The notes: generated from the letters alone by a model not told the origin. A DNA stretch of 64,000 nt from Rhizobium sp. BK418 (GCF_004341105.1 NZ_SLZK01000003.1:372001-436000), one strand, 5' to 3'; shown: positions 53,174 through 62,407, numbered from the stretch's first letter. Made by a program: numbers and translations.

Positions 53174-54898
53174 ATGGACACGACCAACAGCCGATCCTCC
53201 GCAGGCGCCAAGGGCATGCCCGACGCCGCCGTCAAATACCGGCCCTATCCGCAGGTCAACATTCCCGACCGCACCTGGCCGACCAAGACCATCACCAAGG
53301 CGCCGATCTGGTGCTCCGTCGATCTGCGCGACGGCAATCAGGCGCTCGTCGATCCGATGGGCCATGATCGTAAGGCGCGCATGTTCCACTTGCTGCTGGA
53401 AATGGGCTTCAAGGAAATCGAGATCGGTTTCCCGTCTGCCTCGCAGACCGACTTCGATTTTGCCCGCTGGTGCGTGGAAGAGGGCAATGTGCCTGACGAC
53501 GTCTCGCTGCAGGTGCTGGTACAGTGCCGGCCCGAGCTGATCACGCGTACCTTCGAGGCGCTGGAAGGCGCCAACCGGCCGATCGTACACTTCTACAATT
53601 CCACCAGCGAGCTGCAGCGTCGCGTGGTGTTCGCCAAGGATGTGCAGGGCATCAAGCAGATCGCTGTCGATGCGGCCAAGATGATCACGGATATGGCGGC
53701 CAAGGCGGGCGGTGGTTATCGGTTCGAATATTCGCCCGAGAGCTTCACCGGCACCGAACTCGACGTGGCGCTGGAAATCTGCAACGCGGTCATTGAGGTC
53801 GTGAAGCCGACGCCCGATAACAAGCTCATCATCAATCTGCCCTCGACCGTCGAAATGGCGACACCAAACGTCTATGCCGACCAGATCGAATGGATGTGCC
53901 GCAATCTCGACAACCGCGAGAACCTGATCATCTCGCTGCATCCGCATAATGACCGCGGCACCGGCATTGCCGCTGCCGAACTGGCCTTGCTGGCGGGCGC
54001 CGACCGCGTCGAAGGCACGCTGTTCGGCAATGGCGAGCGCACCGGCAATGTCGATGTCGTCACCATGGCGCTCAACATGTTCACCCAGGGCGTCGATCCG
54101 GAAATCGACTGCTCGAACATCGAACGCATCAAGGAAGTCTTCGAATATTCGAACCAGATGGCAATTGCCGAGCGTCATCCTTATGTCGGCGAGCTGGTCT
54201 ACACGGCCTTCTCCGGCTCGCATCAGGATGCGATCAACAAGGGCATGAAAGCCGCTCAGGTTGCCAACCATCCGGTCTGGGAGGTGCCCTACTTGCCGAT
54301 TGACCCGCGCGATGTCGGCCGCTCCTACGAAGCGATCATCCGCATCAATTCGCAGTCCGGCAAGGGCGGCATCGCCTACATCCTGCAGCAGGATTACGGG
54401 CTCAACCTGCCGCGCAACCTGCAGGTCGAATTCCGCGAAGACATCCAACGCATCACCGATGAAGAAGGCAAGGAGCTTCCCTCAAAGCGCATCCACGACC
54501 GCTTCATCGAGCGTTACGTGACCCAGCCGGGCGCCCGCCTCAAGTTCGTCGACCACCACACCTATCCCGATACAGAGCACAAGGGACAGCGGATCGTGGC
54601 GGCCGAGATCACCGACAATGGTGAGATCAAGCGTATCGAGGGCCGCGGCAACGGGCCGATCGACGGCTTCATCAATGCCCTGTCGCATTATCTCGGCATC
54701 GAGATGTCGGTCGAGGATTATTCGGAGCATTCGCTGCAGCATGGCTCGAATGCCGCCGCTATCTCCTATGTCGAGACGTCCTATCCGGGCGGAAAGCTCT
54801 TCGGTGCGGGCATCAACACCAATATCGTCGCCGCATCGCTCGAAGCGATCGTGTCGGCTGCCAACCGCGTGCTCGACGTGAAGGCCGGCAAGGCCTGA
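53174..54898 (+). CDS. leuA: 2-isopropylmalate synthase LeuA
   Basis: The 574-residue enzyme condenses 2-ketoisovalerate and acetyl-CoA, the first committed leucine step. The opening YPQVNIPDRTWPTKTITKAPIWCSVDLRDGNQAL is that of the longer type 2 LeuA, with the catalytic barrel motifs SLHPHNDRGTGIAAAEL, followed by a C-terminal regulatory domain (residues ~430-574) for leucine feedback. ATG 53174 has GAGGAG 9 nt upstream; the in-frame upstream start is less likely. A Leu-rich leader precedes it. Confidence 0.96.
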   Translation: MDTTNSRSSAGAKGMPDAAVKYRPYPQVNIPDRTWPTKTITKAPIWCSVDLRDGNQALVDPMGHDRKARMFHLLLEMGFKEIEIGFPSASQTDFDFARWCVEEGNVPDDVSLQVLVQCRPELITRTFEALEGANRPIVHFYNSTSELQRRVVFAKDVQGIKQIAVDAAKMITDMAAKAGGGYRFEYSPESFTGTELDVALEICNAVIEVVKPTPDNKLIINLPSTVEMATPNVYADQIEWMCRNLDNRENLIISLHPHNDRGTGIAAAELALLAGADRVEGTLFGNGERTGNVDVVTMALNMFTQGVDPEIDCSNIERIKEVFEYSNQMAIAERHPYVGELVYTAFSGSHQDAINKGMKAAQVANHPVWEVPYLPIDPRDVGRSYEAIIRINSQSGKGGIAYILQQDYGLNLPRNLQVEFREDIQRITDEEGKELPSKRIHDRFIERYVTQPGARLKFVDHHTYPDTEHKGQRIVAAEITDNGEIKRIEGRGNGPIDGFINALSHYLGIEMSVEDYSEHSLQHGSNAAAISYVETSYPGGKLFGAGINTNIVAASLEAIVSAANRVLDVKAGKA

Positions 54899-54907
54899 GT
54901 GTTGTGA

Positions 54908-55297
54908 TCAGGCCGCGATCGCTCCGGCGTGACGCGGCCTGACGATGCAATCGGCGAGCTCATCGAGCTCGCCCTGCGCCTCAGCATGGTCCTGTCCCCA
55001 TTGGCATAGCGCAAAGAGGATCGGCTCCAGTCCGAGGCCAAGTTCGGTCACCGTATATTCCACCCGCGCCGGCACCTCGCCAAAGACCTCGCGGCGCACG
55101 AGGCCGTGTTCCTCCATTTCCCGCAATTGCTGGATCAGCACCTTCTGGGTGATGTCAGGCATCATGCGCTTCAGTTCCGAAAGCCGTTTGGGGCCGGAAA
55201 AGATATAGTAGAGAATGACGGGCTTCCATCGCCCGGAGATCACTTTCAGAGCCCGCTCTACGGGCAGTTTCGGCAGCCTCTTGATTGGCTCGGCCAT
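54908..55297 (-). CDS. HxlR-family transcriptional regulator
   Basis: The 129-residue winged helix protein has VERALKVISGRWKPVILYYIFSGPKRLSELKRMMPDITQKVLIQQLREMEEHGLV, typical of HxlR/YodB-type regulators. A single Cys near the C-terminus (ILFALCQWG) and another near the end (ADCIVRP) could sense electrophiles or redox change, as in related regulators of quinone reductases. ATG 55297 has AGGAGG 5 nt upstream. It is divergent from an NADPH:quinone reductase gene, a common regulator-target layout. Confidence 0.88.
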   Translation of the reverse strand: MAEPIKRLPKLPVERALKVISGRWKPVILYYIFSGPKRLSELKRMMPDITQKVLIQQLREMEEHGLVRREVFGEVPARVEYTVTELGLGLEPILFALCQWGQDHAEAQGELDELADCIVRPRHAGAIAA

Positions 55298-55393
55298 GGA
55301 CACCTCCTGGTGGGTAGGGCACTGATATGTGTGTATTTTGAGCTGGAAATCGAGTGCTAAGACGACCCCACGCCATCAAAACGCGAGGTCGCC

Positions 55394-56371
55394 ATGAAAG
55401 CCATTCAGTTTAGCCGATTCGGTCCACCAGAGGTTCTCAAGCTTGTCGAAGTACCGACGCCCGAGCCGAAAGAGAGGGAGGTGCTGGTGCGCGTCCATGC
55501 CGCCGGCGTCAATTTTTTTGAGGTTCTAATGCGCGGCGGTCGCTACGCCATGACGCCGTCGCTGCCGATGTTTCCCGGCGTGGAAGCGGCAGGCGTTGTC
55601 GAAGTGTCCGGACCGGGTGCTGATACCTCGCTCGTTGGAGGACGTGTCGCCGTGCCGCTTTTTGCCATCAGACACGGCTATGGCGGCTATGCGGAATATG
55701 TGGTCGTGGATTCGGATTCGTTGGTGCGACTGCCGGACAGCGTATCTTTTGCGGATGCCACGGCGCTGATGGTGCAGGGGCTGACAGCTCTCCATATGGT
55801 GCGCCGCAGCCCGCCCAAGGGAAAGGCCGTAATTGTCAACGCTGCCGGCGGTGGTGTGGGTTCCCTACTGGTGCAGTTAGCCAGGTCTGAAGGCGCGTCC
55901 ATGGTCATTGCCGGTGCGGGCAGCGAGGCAAAGAGGAAGCTTGCATTGTCGCTCGGTGCCGATCTGGCGGTCGATTATACCAGGGAGGGTTGGGTGGCCT
56001 CGGTGAAGGCGGCGACTGCAGGACAAGGCGCCGACGTTATTTATGAGACCGTCGGCGGCGATCTCGCCAAGGCTTCACTCGCAGCGCTTGCTCCCGCCGG
56101 GGAGATGCTGCTGGCGGCGATGGGACGGTTTTCATTCGATCTCGCCGAAATCCGTTCCATGCTCGATCTGAACCAGTCATTGAAGGGTTTCTCGCTTCTG
56201 CCGCTGATTGCAGACGATTGGAGAAGGGATCTCGCCGCGCTCTTCGAACTTGTTGTCTCAAGAGCCTTGAGCGTTGTGCAAGGGGGAAGCTTTCCGCTCC
56301 ATGAGGCTGCAGAGGCGCATCGCGCGCTGGAGGAGCGCCGGGTCAGCGGAAAGGTCGTGCTGGTGCCGTAG
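55394..56371 (+). CDS. Zinc-less NADPH:quinone oxidoreductase (MDR family)
   Basis: The 325-residue medium-chain dehydrogenase/reductase has the GroES-like N-terminus (MKAIQFSRFGPPEVLKLVEVP, GVNFFEVLMRGG, FPGVEAAGVVE) and the nucleotide-binding domain NAAGGGVGSLLVQLA. The structural zinc Cys cluster is absent, as in quinone oxidoreductases. The divergent HxlR regulator suggests induction by quinones or other electrophiles. It ends 3 nt before the anti-sigma stop. Confidence 0.88.
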   Translation: MKAIQFSRFGPPEVLKLVEVPTPEPKEREVLVRVHAAGVNFFEVLMRGGRYAMTPSLPMFPGVEAAGVVEVSGPGADTSLVGGRVAVPLFAIRHGYGGYAEYVVVDSDSLVRLPDSVSFADATALMVQGLTALHMVRRSPPKGKAVIVNAAGGGVGSLLVQLARSEGASMVIAGAGSEAKRKLALSLGADLAVDYTREGWVASVKAATAGQGADVIYETVGGDLAKASLAALAPAGEMLLAAMGRFSFDLAEIRSMLDLNQSLKGFSLLPLIADDWRRDLAALFELVVSRALSVVQGGSFPLHEAAEAHRALEERRVSGKVVLVP

Positions 56372-56374
56372 CCG

Positions 56375-57211
56375 TCAGATAGCGGCGGCGATTTCCATGG
56401 CAAGCTGGCTAAGCGTGGCTTCGGCGGAGGGGCCTGCCAGGACATAGGAAGTGCCGGCATTGTGCCAGGTTACCAAGCCGATCTCGTCGCGTATCGTTTC
56501 CTTGAAGTCTTCCGTTGCCGGCGGCTGGGCATCCTTGCGGAAGCAGATCGAGACAATATCGCCATCGGCATTGGAATAGACGAGCTGACCCACGGGACGG
56601 CTATCGCCGAGGATCACGCGCGCACCCTGGAAGGTCCAGGATTTAGCCGAGAGATCCGGCACGCGGAATGGCACGCCGATTGCGGTGGTCAGCCATGACG
56701 AGATTTCTTCGGCCTGTGAGGCCGGGACTTCGACGAGATGACGCGGCTGGCGCATCAGAAGTCGCTGGAAGGCGGTGACGTCACCCAGCCAGTCATTTGT
56801 ATTGATCTGGGGCGTTGCGACCGGTGCGGCATCATCCGTATCCGGCGCATTGCCGATGAAATAGCCGATGCCGCCGCCTATGACGAAAAGGATGAGAGCA
56901 GCTGCAAGCGCCTGACGGCCGCTTGGCGCGAGCTTGAGCTGCGGGCGTGCGTTGCGCTGGGCGATCGGTGTCTTCGGTGGCTGCGTGCTCTTGATGGAAC
57001 GGACAAGCGACAAGGGAACCGGTTCCTTCAGCATGTCATCCAGCTTGCGGCGGCCAAAATCGACACCGTGGCGGAGCTTGTCGTAGAGCTTGCGGGCGTT
57101 TTCATCGATTGCGAGCCGGTTTTCCAGCTCCAGCTTCTGTTCCGGTGTCGTTTCACCGTCGAGGAGGGCGGCAAGCTGGGCTTCAAGCGGCTGTTTTTTG
57201 AAATCGAGCAA
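56375..57211 (-). CDS. Membrane-spanning anti-sigma factor
   Basis: The 278-residue product has an N-terminal helical region (LEAQLAALLDGETTPEQKLELENRLAIDENARKLYDKLR) like anti-sigma domains, one membrane segment at ~100-120 (ALAAALILFVIGGGIGYFIG) and a periplasmic domain with Trp-rich stretches. It begins at TTG 57211, 5 nt after the sigma gene stop, without a strong ribosome site, so translation is probably coupled to the sigma factor. No zinc His/Cys motif is seen. Confidence 0.8.
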   Translation of the reverse strand: MLDFKKQPLEAQLAALLDGETTPEQKLELENRLAIDENARKLYDKLRHGVDFGRRKLDDMLKEPVPLSLVRSIKSTQPPKTPIAQRNARPQLKLAPSGRQALAAALILFVIGGGIGYFIGNAPDTDDAAPVATPQINTNDWLGDVTAFQRLLMRQPRHLVEVPASQAEEISSWLTTAIGVPFRVPDLSAKSWTFQGARVILGDSRPVGQLVYSNADGDIVSICFRKDAQPPATEDFKETIRDEIGLVTWHNAGTSYVLAGPSAEATLSQLAMEIAAAI

Positions 57212-57216
57212 ATCAG

Positions 57217-57729
57217 TCAGTACCTGTGGACGGGTGGATTGTGACCGGACAATGCGGCGAAATGGAGTCGTGCTGTGGCAAGTTGACCAGCGATGCTGCC
57301 GATCGCGATGCCCATGATCTCAGCCGCCTGCTGGTAGCTATGGCCCTCTACGTCGATCAGCAGGAAAATACTGGCGACGCCTTCGGGCATTTCCGCGAGC
57401 AGGCGGTGCAGCGCATCGGTATCGACGACGGCGCTACGGTCGCGAATGGCGTCGCGGATATCAGTGACGTTGCCCCGTGCGGCTGGCCGCGGCTTACGCT
57501 TGCGGCTGTCTTCGGCCCATTGCTGACGGGCCACCGTATAGATCCAGCTTTCCAGCCGGCCTTCGCCGTTCCACTGGTTTCCCTTGGAAATTGCACGCAG
57601 ACAGACCGCCTGGACCAGTTCATCGGCCGTCGCCGTCTCTCCCGCGAGCGTAATAGCAAAGCGGCGGAGGCGGGGCAGGAGGCCGACGAGGTCACGCCGG
57701 ATATCGGTGGTGGTGGCGGGTTGGCGCAT
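57217..57729 (-). CDS. ECF RNA polymerase sigma factor
   Basis: The 170-residue product has region 2 (LRRFAITLAGETATADELVQAVCLRAISKG, SWIYTVARQQWAEDSRKR) and region 4 (ALHRLLAEMPEGVASIFLLIDVEGHSYQQAAEIMGIAIGSIAGQLATAR). It directs RNA polymerase to a stress or envelope regulon and is presumably held by the downstream membrane anti-sigma factor. ATG 57729 has GGAA 7 nt upstream. It is not the EcfG general stress sigma, which is normally next to nepR/phyR. The promoters it uses are unknown. Confidence 0.88.
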   Translation of the reverse strand: MRQPATTTDIRRDLVGLLPRLRRFAITLAGETATADELVQAVCLRAISKGNQWNGEGRLESWIYTVARQQWAEDSRKRKPRPAARGNVTDIRDAIRDRSAVVDTDALHRLLAEMPEGVASIFLLIDVEGHSYQQAAEIMGIAIGSIAGQLATARLHFAALSGHNPPVHRY

Positions 57730-57940
57730 TGTCGTTCCAAGAAGCATTCACATCGGCAGGCGTCTTTGCATTCGAGCCGGCTCCGCGTACGGGCATTGCC
57801 CGGCGGGCACGAAGCCTTGTATTTACCCCGGCCATGCAGGCGGCTTTATGGAACAAGTCGCCTGCATTTCGCAAGCGCGGGGATCTGAATTCATCCATCC
57901 CTTCCCAAGGGATTTCGTACCATACCCCGTGGAGCTTGCC

Positions 57941-58501
57941 TCAATATGTCCTGTAACCGTTCAGGCTCTGGAGAAGGGCACGATAGGCCCAGGTATTCTC
58001 GCCACCGCGATCGCGGATCTCGACGAGCTGGACGCGTGCGCCCTGGAGGTCGCCTTGCTCGACGAGCGCCATGCCCATGTAGGAGCGGGCGAGGATATAA
58101 TTCTCATCCTGCTGCAGCGCCTTCCTATAATAGGACATGCCGAGTTCCACACGGCCGGCCTTGCGGTTGGCATAGCCGAGATAGTTCAGGATGCGCGGAT
58201 CGTTCTGGTTCTTGGCGAGGTTGAGCACCGTGATCGCGTTCTCATACTGGCCGGCATAAGCGAATTCGCGGGCAAAGTTGAAGAGCTCGTCATCGTTGAA
58301 GCTCTGCTTTTTGGCATCGACGCATTCCTTCTTCTTGGCGTCCCAGACCTTGCCCTTGGTGCAGGTTTTGGTCGTTTCGGTCTTTGGGGGCGGTGAGGTG
58401 TCATCATTGCTGCCACCGACCGCAAAAGCGGATGTGGCTAGCCCGACAGCGAAGATGGAAACAAGCGAAAGTCTGCACAGGCGATGAAGGGAAGCAGTCA
58501 T
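57941..58501 (-). CDS. Small exported TPR protein
   Basis: The 186-residue protein has a signal peptide (SLVSIFAVGLATSAFAVGG), a short Thr/Lys-rich stretch with two Cys (KTCTKGKVWDAKKKECVD), then TPR-like helices (ELFNFAREFAYAGQYENAITVLNLAKNQNDPRILNYLGYANRKAGRVELGMSYYRKALQQ). Likely periplasmic and a protein-protein adaptor. It lies upstream of the ECF sigma gene on the same strand with a 210-bp gap. Confidence 0.8.
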   Translation of the reverse strand: MTASLHRLCRLSLVSIFAVGLATSAFAVGGSNDDTSPPPKTETTKTCTKGKVWDAKKKECVDAKKQSFNDDELFNFAREFAYAGQYENAITVLNLAKNQNDPRILNYLGYANRKAGRVELGMSYYRKALQQDENYILARSYMGMALVEQGDLQGARVQLVEIRDRGGENTWAYRALLQSLNGYRTY

Positions 58502-58660
58502 CAGGCATACTCCGTTTTGAGGCGACGCATTGGTCGAATTGTACGCCGACGCTTAAAAATACCAATAGGCCTGGCGGCCTTTATTGCTTCCGTTGCGACG
58601 TCGGCGACCGCTCTTCACAAGTTAATTGAACTGGCGCCGAGATTGATTCCACAACCGCTT

Positions 58661-59569
58661 CTAAAGTGCGAAAATATCAACGCTTTTCGGCATCATGCCG
58701 TCGGCTGCGTCGTTTATGCTGAAGCGTTCGCCCTTCAAGTCCCAGGCGCCCGGGGAGCCGGAAATCGAGAAGAGGTTATAGGCGGCTCGGGGCTTGATGC
58801 CGCCCGGCCCCTGCGAGGCCGAAGCGATACCGACGACCGGCACCGGACCGGTCTGTCCGCGCAGCCAGTAAAGGGTGTTGAGATGTGTGTGACCATGCAG
58901 CACGAGTTCTGCTCCACCCGTCGACACGACGGCCGCGAAACGGCGGATGCCGATCATGCGCTTGTAGAAAGAGGTCGCACCGCGGATCGGCGGATGATGG
59001 ATCATGACGACGCGAAAAAGGCCGGCCTCGCCGGCAGCGCGCAGCATGTTGACCGTATCGCGTGCCTGACGCGCGCCGAAGAATCCCGACGCGGCGAACG
59101 GTGGGGTTGCGACCGCGGTGGAACAGCCGACGATTGCGACCTTGTCGCGGATGCGTAGGTAAGGGAAGATGTGGCGGTCTTCTTCCCATTCCGGTGGGGC
59201 GAGGTCGCCGCGCACGTAATCATACCAGGCGCGCATCGATTTCTCGTAGGCACCCGGCACATAGGCGTCATGATTGCCGGGTACGACCGAGGTGGCGGCG
59301 GGATCGCCGAGTTCGCGCAGCCAGGCTGCCGCGCTGCGGATCTCAATGCCGCTTGCAAGATTGACGAGGTCGCCGGTGACCGCCAGATGGTCGGCCTTAT
59401 GAGTGCGAATGTCGTCCAGCAGCAGATCGAGCGTGCTACCGAAAAGATGCTTGCGCCGGTTGCGGTGCCAGTTCACAAAGCCCGTAATGCGTTTCGAGAA
59501 AAGCTCGTGAATGGAAAGGCGTGGCAGGGGTCCAAGATGGACGTCGGAGATATGCGCGAGCTTGAACAT
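58661..59569 (-). CDS. Calcineurin-like metallophosphoesterase
   Basis: The 302-residue protein has all metal-site motifs: HISDVHLG, TGDLVN, GNHDAYVP, HHPP and GHTHLN. These place it in the calcineurin-like phosphoesterases, with substrates ranging from cAMP to lipids and nucleotides; the identity here is open. I chose ATG 59569 because MFKLAHISDVH is the usual opening; an in-frame ATG at 59581 is possible and neither has a strong ribosome site. Confidence 0.85.
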   Translation of the reverse strand: MFKLAHISDVHLGPLPRLSIHELFSKRITGFVNWHRNRRKHLFGSTLDLLLDDIRTHKADHLAVTGDLVNLASGIEIRSAAAWLRELGDPAATSVVPGNHDAYVPGAYEKSMRAWYDYVRGDLAPPEWEEDRHIFPYLRIRDKVAIVGCSTAVATPPFAASGFFGARQARDTVNMLRAAGEAGLFRVVMIHHPPIRGATSFYKRMIGIRRFAAVVSTGGAELVLHGHTHLNTLYWLRGQTGPVPVVGIASASQGPGGIKPRAAYNLFSISGSPGAWDLKGERFSINDAADGMMPKSVDIFAL

Positions 59570-59637
59570 GCAACGACACATAGACCAGCTTATTTACAAT
59601 TCAAACACATCTTGGCGATGAGAGTCTGAAAGAACCC

Positions 59638-60117
59638 ATGGCAGATAAACAAACATGGCCCCTTCACATGAAAGTGTCATTGAGGCTGCTGCACGTATAT
59701 TTTTCCTTTGTGCGCGGCATGACGATGGGGGTGCGCGCAGCCTGTTTTGACGACAAGGGTCGGCTCTTTCTCGTTCGTCACAGCTATACCGGAGGATGGC
59801 ATATGCCGGGCGGCGGGCTTGAGCGAAACGAGACGGCAGAAGAGGCGCTGATCAAGGAATTGCGCGAGGAAGGCAATCTCAAGATCGTCGGCAAACCTCA
59901 GCTCTTTCACGTCTATTTCAACACCAACATCACTCGGCGCGACCATGTGGTGTTCTACCGCGCCACCGTAGAGCAGACCGCGCCGCGGCCGCCGGACTGG
60001 GAGATTGCCGAAAGCGGCTTCTTCGAGATCGACAATCTGCCCGAAGAGACGACTGAAGCGACGCTGCGAAGGCTCGCCGAGCTCCGCGGTGAGGCAGAGC
60101 CGGCGCATTACTGGTGA
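59638..60117 (+). CDS. Nudix hydrolase
   Basis: The 159-residue product has a Nudix box GGLERNETAEEALIKELREEGN with the expected Glu residues, one position (Lys for Arg before Glu) differing from the consensus. It cleaves nucleoside-diphosphate-linked compounds; the substrate is unknown. It is divergent from the phosphoesterase gene and ends 3 nt before the convergent GST stop. Confidence 0.83.
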   Translation: MADKQTWPLHMKVSLRLLHVYFSFVRGMTMGVRAACFDDKGRLFLVRHSYTGGWHMPGGGLERNETAEEALIKELREEGNLKIVGKPQLFHVYFNTNITRRDHVVFYRATVEQTAPRPPDWEIAESGFFEIDNLPEETTEATLRRLAELRGEAEPAHYW

Positions 60118-60120
60118 GGC

Positions 60121-61110
60121 TCAGGCGGCGGCTGCAAACTTGTCACGGCCGTGTGGCCGGTCGAGATCGAGCGCCGGACCTGATGGCACGATGCCGGTCG
60201 GGTTGATTGTCTTATGGCTGCGGTAATAGTGCTGCTTGATGTGGCTGAAATTGACCGTGTCTGCCACATCAGGCGTCTGGTAGAGATCGCGCAGGTAGCC
60301 CTGCAGGTTGGGGTAATCTTCGATGCGGCGGATGTTGCATTTGAAGTGGCCAACATAAACAGAATCGAAACGTATCAGCGTCGTGAAGAGGCGCCAGTCG
60401 GCTTCGGTCTGCCGATCGCCGAAAAGGTAACGCCCCTTGCCGAGGCGTGCGTCGAGTCTGTCGAGCGTTTCGAAGAGCTTGACGACATTCTCCTCGTAGG
60501 CAGCCTGCGTGGTCGCAAAACCTGCCTTGTAGACGCCGTTGTTGACGGTATCGTAGACAACATCGTTGAGTGCATCGATCTCCGCCCGCAGGTCTTCCGG
60601 ATAATAGTCCGCCGTCGATCCGGTCAGGTGATTGAAGGCGCTGTTGAACATGCGGATGATTTCGGCCGACTCGTTGTTGACGATCGTGCCCGTATGCTTG
60701 TCCCAGAGCACCGGGACCGTGACGCGGCCGGAATAATGCGGATCCGCTTTCACATAGACTTCCCATAGGGTCTTTGAACCAAAGAGCTGATCGCCCGTTG
60801 CGCTATTGCCGACCTTGAACTCCCAGCCGTTTTCCACCATCAGCGGGTCGACGATCGAAACGGAAATCAGATCTTCGAGCTTCTTCAGCTTGCGGAAAAT
60901 CAGCGTGCGATGCGCCCAGGGGCAGGCGAGGGAGACATAAAGGTGATAGCGGCCAGCCTCGGCTTTGAAGCTGCCTTTCCCACTCGGGCCGGCTTCTCCA
61001 TTTGCCGTAATCCAGTTGCGGAATTGCGAGGGCTGGCGCTTGAAATGGCCCTTCGTTTCCTTCGTATCGTACCAGACGTCATGCCAGACGCCGTCCACCA
61101 GCATGCCCAT
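60121..61110 (-). CDS. Glutathionyl-hydroquinone reductase (Xi-class GST)
   Basis: The 329-residue enzyme has the CPWAHRT motif with Cys63, characteristic of glutathionyl-hydroquinone reductases (YqjG/PcpF type), which remove glutathione from quinone conjugates. The length and the C-terminal helical domain (YLFGDRQTEADWRLFTTLIRFDSVY) fit the class. ATG 61110 has GAGG 8 nt upstream; the GTG just before is less likely. Together with the HxlR-quinone reductase pair 5 kb away it suggests defence against quinones. Confidence 0.9.
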   Translation of the reverse strand: MGMLVDGVWHDVWYDTKETKGHFKRQPSQFRNWITANGEAGPSGKGSFKAEAGRYHLYVSLACPWAHRTLIFRKLKKLEDLISVSIVDPLMVENGWEFKVGNSATGDQLFGSKTLWEVYVKADPHYSGRVTVPVLWDKHTGTIVNNESAEIIRMFNSAFNHLTGSTADYYPEDLRAEIDALNDVVYDTVNNGVYKAGFATTQAAYEENVVKLFETLDRLDARLGKGRYLFGDRQTEADWRLFTTLIRFDSVYVGHFKCNIRRIEDYPNLQGYLRDLYQTPDVADTVNFSHIKQHYYRSHKTINPTGIVPSGPALDLDRPHGRDKFAAAA

Positions 61111-61388
61111 GAGCTTCACCTCTGAAAGTGATCGTTGCAGCGATAGATATCGCATCGCGCCGCGTTTTGCAGGGCAACAAAGATTGAACACTGCGTCTTA
61201 GTCGCCCTGATGCCGACGGAATTTTTGCAATAGACGGCGGAAATTTTTCCTGCTATCCGCCTTCCTCACAAATTTCTGGAATCCTGCTTGATGTCTAATC
61301 TCAGAGGCCTGCGACGACGCTGATGCTCCCGAACGCCTGAGGGCGTGTTCGCGAACCATATATCTGCGTTTATCCGGTCTCTGTTTCC

Positions 61389-61895
61389 ATGCTCATGTAC
61401 AAGCACGATCTCGTCTACCTCACCGAGGAGGCGTCTCACGACGCCGCTATCGAACTCATCAATGAAGAAGCCTTCGGCCCTGGCCGGCACACGCGCGCCG
61501 CGGCCCGTATCCGCGAGCAGGGGCCGCATGATCTGTCGCTCTCCTTCATCTGCGCCGACGACGGCGAAACGATCGCTTCAGTACGGATGACGCCGGTTTT
61601 GGCCGGAACGGTCAGGGGCCATCTGCTCGGACCGCTTGCGGTGCGGCCGTCACACAAGAACAGAGGTATCGGCCGTGAACTGGTGCGCATCGCGGTTGAG
61701 GCTGCCAGGCGCAAGGGTTCGGAGGCCGTCATTCTCGTCGGCGATCCGCCCTATTATTGTCCGCTCGGCTTCGAGAAGGTCGCTTATGGCGCCCTGATTT
61801 TTCCCGGCCCCGTCGATCCGGGCCGCGTGCTCGTCGTACCGATCGCAGAGGACACGCATGCACGGCTGAAGGGCAAGATCGCCTGGCGGCGATAA
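61389..61895 (+). CDS. GNAT N-acetyltransferase (YhbS-like)
   Basis: The 168-residue protein has the acetyl-CoA pyrophosphate loop LAVRPSHKNRGIGRELVRIAV and a later VGDPPYYCPLGFEKV, typical of the YhbS group. The substrate is unknown. The gene is monocistronic, with a dispersed palindrome after its stop. Confidence 0.83.
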   Translation: MLMYKHDLVYLTEEASHDAAIELINEEAFGPGRHTRAAARIREQGPHDLSLSFICADDGETIASVRMTPVLAGTVRGHLLGPLAVRPSHKNRGIGRELVRIAVEAARRKGSEAVILVGDPPYYCPLGFEKVAYGALIFPGPVDPGRVLVVPIAEDTHARLKGKIAWRR

Positions 61896-61953
61896 AGCAT
61901 TTCCATTCGTCTTCGAATCGCGGACACACTCTATCTCTTACGCACTTCCGGAC

Positions 61954-61976
61954 GCAAAACCGCTGCGCAGTTTTGC
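61954..61976. repeat. Palindromic repeat with core GCAAAAC-loop-GTTTTGC, copy 2
   Basis: GCAAAAC and GTTTTGC enclose CGCTGCGCA; the same core appears at 23673-23695 with one different loop base. Flanking TTCCGGAC/CTGGAATT differ from copy 1. It lies between two convergent GNAT genes and looks like a dispersed rhizobial intergenic element. Confidence 0.6.
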
Positions 61977-61990
61977 TGGAATTGCTGTCG

Positions 61991-62407
61991 TCAGAGCATC
62001 TTCTTGAGAAACGTCCGCGTGCGGCCCTCGGGAAAATCCGGCAACTCGCCGAAGACTTCGTAGCCCTGACGCTGGTAGGCACTGAGCGCATGCGGGTTGA
62101 ACGTGTCGATCCAGGCACCGCGACAGCCACGGGCGGCCGCTTCTTCCTCCGCTTTCGCAAGGATCTTGCCGGCTATGCCACTGCCGCGCAGCATGTCGGG
62201 AATGTACAGCATCTGCACGAAGAGCCAGCCCCAGGCGGTGAAGCCGGACAGGCCGCCGGAGACCTTTCCATCGGTATCGCGGATCAGGACGGCTAGCAGC
62301 TGTCGTTCCGACGGGCCGACATCGGCTGTGTTGAAAGCCGTCAGCCCATCGGCGATGACCGCAAGCTCTTCCGGTGAAGGGGAGGCGGTGAGCTCGAACT
62401 CTGCCAC
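61991..62407 (-). CDS. GNAT acetyltransferase
   Basis: The 138-residue protein has YIPDMLRGSGIAGKILAKAEEEA, the GNAT acetyl-CoA motif, and ends SAYQRQGYEVFGELPDFPEGRTRTFLKKML. I chose the GTG at 62407, 2 nt after the stop of the upstream membrane protein gene, with AAGGA in the end of that gene; a GTG at 62431 would overlap it. It is likely cotranscribed with that gene. Substrate unknown. Confidence 0.78.
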   Translation of the reverse strand: MAEFELTASPSPEELAVIADGLTAFNTADVGPSERQLLAVLIRDTDGKVSGGLSGFTAWGWLFVQMLYIPDMLRGSGIAGKILAKAEEEAAARGCRGAWIDTFNPHALSAYQRQGYEVFGELPDFPEGRTRTFLKKML

